Part shown: in pieces, positions 47,575 to 49,008 of the stretch
Layout of the letters: every line of letters begins with the position of its first letter
How positions within the stretch are numbered: position 1 is the first letter of the stretch
Assembly: GCA_030018435.1 (NCBI GenBank)
Contig: JASEEY010000009.1
Span: 1 to 49,008 of the forward strand
Origin: Methanocellales archaeon
GTDB lineage: Archaea; Halobacteriota; UBA148; JAUWXC01
DNA: 49,008 nucleotides
Reading direction: 5' to 3'
Program-made: the position numbers and the translations under genes
The notes under the pieces: generated by a model
Database searches by the model: none
What the model was told of the DNA's origin: nothing
The model's input: only the letters and a program-made list of their open reading frames with translations

Positions 47575-48657
47575 CTACAATGATTTTCTTGCGGTATCGA
47601 GAAGTATTCGCTGCTCTGTCCTAACGACCATCTCTCGAACCGCCTCAACGGCATCGATGTTTGCGGAGATACTGGAAATGCCCATCTCCACTAACTTCTG
47701 TGCCATCTGGGGATATGACCCGGCCTGCCCACAGATGGATGTTTTCACGCCCGCTTTATTGCACTCATCGATCACGTATTTGATGAGTTTCAGAACCGCA
47801 GGATGGGTCTCGTCATACAAATAGGCCACGTTCTCGTTGTTTCTGTCTACTGCCAGCGTATACTGTGTTAGATCGTTGGTGCCGAACGACACGAAATCCA
47901 AGCCTTCTTTGATGAATTGGTCGACGATCAGCGCAGATGCAGGGGTTTCGACCATTATACCTATCTCGATTTTATCCGTGTTCAATCCAACCTCCCTCAT
48001 GAGGTCCTTGGCCTTACGCAGCTCTTCCGGATGCTGTACCAGCGGTAGCATAATTCCTACATTGTTATATCCCATCTCATACAGCTTCTTGAACGCCTGT
48101 AACTCAAGTTTGAAGTGTTCTGCCTCGGTCAAGTCCCTTCGAATGCCTCTCCAGCCCAGCATTGGATTTGGCTCCTCTGGTTCATTCTCGCCACCTTTCA
48201 TGCTCCTGAACTCGTCCGTTGGAGCATCAAGCGTCCTGACCCACACCGACTTTGGATAAAAGGCATCAGCGACAGTCTGGATACCCTTGACCAATTCGGC
48301 CACGTATTCGTCTGATTTGCCCTCTTTGATGTACAGCAGAGGGTGCTTGTTCAATCCCAGGATCATGTGCTCGATTCTAAGTAGCCCTACTCCGTCGGCC
48401 CCTGTTGCCGCTGCTTTCTGCGCCGCCTCTGGAATGGATATGTTCACCTTCACCTCTGTCACCGTAATGGGCTTTGCCTTTGTGATTGCAGGAGCAACCG
48501 CGGGCCTCTCTTCAACTCGCTCCAACACCCCTTCATACACATGCCCCTTCTCACCATTTACTGTCACCATCATATCCTCTTTCAGCACCTTTGTAGCTTT
48601 CTTAGTTCCTACGATGCAGGGTGTACCGAGTTCACGTGATACGATGGCGGCATGACA
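47575..48657 (-). CDS. ppsA: Phosphoenolpyruvate synthase, C-terminal extein
   Basis: The C-terminal 360 residues of PEP synthase, which makes PEP from pyruvate and ATP for gluconeogenesis. The extein begins at Cys (48655-48657) followed by the catalytic phosphohistidine (codon 48652-48654) in CHAAIVSRELGTPCIVG. PEP-binding barrel motifs: GLLRIEHMILG, WRGIRRDL, GIMVETPASAL, GTNDLTQYTLAVDR and SICGQAG with the catalytic Cys. The N-terminal ATP-grasp domain lies beyond the window, upstream of the intein. Followed by mfnA after 9 bp. Confidence 0.93.
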   Translation of the reverse strand, partial: CHAAIVSRELGTPCIVGTKKATKVLKEDMMVTVNGEKGHVYEGVLERVEERPAVAPAITKAKPITVTEVKVNISIPEAAQKAAATGADGVGLLRIEHMILGLNKHPLLYIKEGKSDEYVAELVKGIQTVADAFYPKSVWVRTLDAPTDEFRSMKGGENEPEEPNPMLGWRGIRRDLTEAEHFKLELQAFKKLYEMGYNNVGIMLPLVQHPEELRKAKDLMREVGLNTDKIEIGIMVETPASALIVDQFIKEGLDFVSFGTNDLTQYTLAVDRNNENVAYLYDETHPAVLKLIKYVIDECNKAGVKTSICGQAGSYPQMAQKLVEMGISSISANIDAVEAVREMVVRTEQRILLDTARKSL

Positions 48658-49008
48658 ATTGTTCACGAGAATTGGCGTCAAATGCTCTGTAAAGACTATA
48701 TAGTTGTGATTGTCCTCTACTTCGATGTTGAACACTGTCTTCTCTCCCAATTCCTTCAGTTTTCTGATCCTTTGCATCCTTAGGCCGGAGTTAACAATCC
48801 TCTCTAACTCGATCTTAGATCTCCCCTTGGCCAAAGGTAAGACGTGTTTTTCCAACTTGTCCGCGCCGATTAAGAGGTTGTTGTTCACATATGGCTTGAT
48901 TTTTCCACCATTGTTCACGTCGTTCACGATGTCACCGAGAATCTGACTTGCTGCAAACAGTTTAGTTCCAAGCACCTTATCACGAGGTTTGCCCTTTACC
49001 CGTTGTGT
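48658..49008 (-). CDS. Intein in PEP synthase, C-terminal part
   Basis: The reading frame is open to the window edge, giving 117 intein residues in frame with ppsA. Block F reads NIEVEDNHNYIVFTEHL and block G LTPILVNN, followed by Cys+1 of the extein. The usual penultimate His is Asn here. N-terminal splicing blocks A and B and any homing endonuclease lie mostly outside the window. The insertion point is immediately before the Cys-His pair of the phosphohistidine motif, the site also used by the PEP synthase intein known from Methanocaldococcus. Confidence 0.9.

Overview
The window is archaeal. It opens inside a 16S rRNA with an archaeal 3' end and continues through a linked 16S - tRNA-Ala - 23S - tRNA-Cys - 5S operon. 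The three tRNA genes seen (Ala, Cys, Gly) all carry introns after position 37. Protein genes point to a methanogen-related euryarchaeote (Halobacteriota: methanogens, ANME or alkane-oxidising relatives): Sep-tRNA:Cys-tRNA synthase, the three-gene homocysteine pathway (DUF39 enzyme, NIL-ferredoxin, UPF0280), MfnA tyrosine decarboxylase for methanofuran, RpoL, Csl4, Dph2, proteasome-activating nucleotidase and pyruvoyl arginine decarboxylase. No mcr or other diagnostic metabolic gene is present, so genus and lifestyle cannot be read from this window.

Layout. 1-4.35 kb: rRNA operon. 4.35-4.78 kb: repeat cluster and a structured leader. 4.8-10.9 kb: a sugar nucleotide and envelope-glycan block (NDP-sugar pyrophosphorylase, two GT2 enzymes, a flippase-like membrane protein) with DUF151, DJ-1/PfpI and DUF89 genes. 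11-12.8 kb: coiled-coil protein and a secreted alkaline-phosphatase-like protein. 12.8-16 kb: HTH-CBS regulator divergent from the homocysteine operon. 16.1-21.2 kb: archaeal type IV pilin cassette (AbrB-like protein, 28-residue membrane peptide, P-loop protein, prepilin peptidase, five pilin-like proteins) followed by a broken reading frame. 21.5-24.7 kb: AT-rich block of unknown genes ending in a PIN/AbrB toxin-antitoxin pair. 24.7-31.8 kb: lipoprotein, two M24 peptidases, then guaAb - aminotransferase - hisC - AK6-like kinase - CDP-alcohol phosphotransferase, the last four genes overlapping each other. 31.8-36.1 kb: AAA ATPase, PAN, MBF1, DUF356-like, Sua5 and arginine decarboxylase. 36.1-41.7 kb: anaerobic ribonucleotide reductase, methylthioinosine phosphorylase-like enzyme, MarC, tRNA-Gly, amino-acid permease and radical SAM protein. 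41.7-49 kb: one long minus-strand run from ppsA (interrupted by an intein and cut by the window edge) through mfnA, a purine PRTase, dph2, a METTL5-like methyltransferase, csl4, rpoL, DUF99 and SepCysS.

The most unusual signal is in the RNA genes. By comparison with remembered archaeal rRNAs, the 16S carries about 45 extra nt in the helix 37 loop and the 23S about 52 extra nt in the helix 91 loop. Both inserts are built from short perfect hairpins. Similar hairpins fill the spacer after tRNA-Ala and a 149-nt intron in tRNA-Gly, and one hairpin module is nearly identical between those two places, 38 kb apart and on opposite strands. A second, distinct dispersed repeat (three-part, about 70-85 bp) occurs after the 5S gene and between two convergent genes at 10.0 kb, where it supplies both stop codons. 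The ppsA intein sits directly beside the catalytic phosphohistidine and lacks the usual penultimate histidine. PAN ends in a Phe variant of the HbYX motif. Several genes seem to have leaderless starts placed about 22-26 nt after a TATA box.
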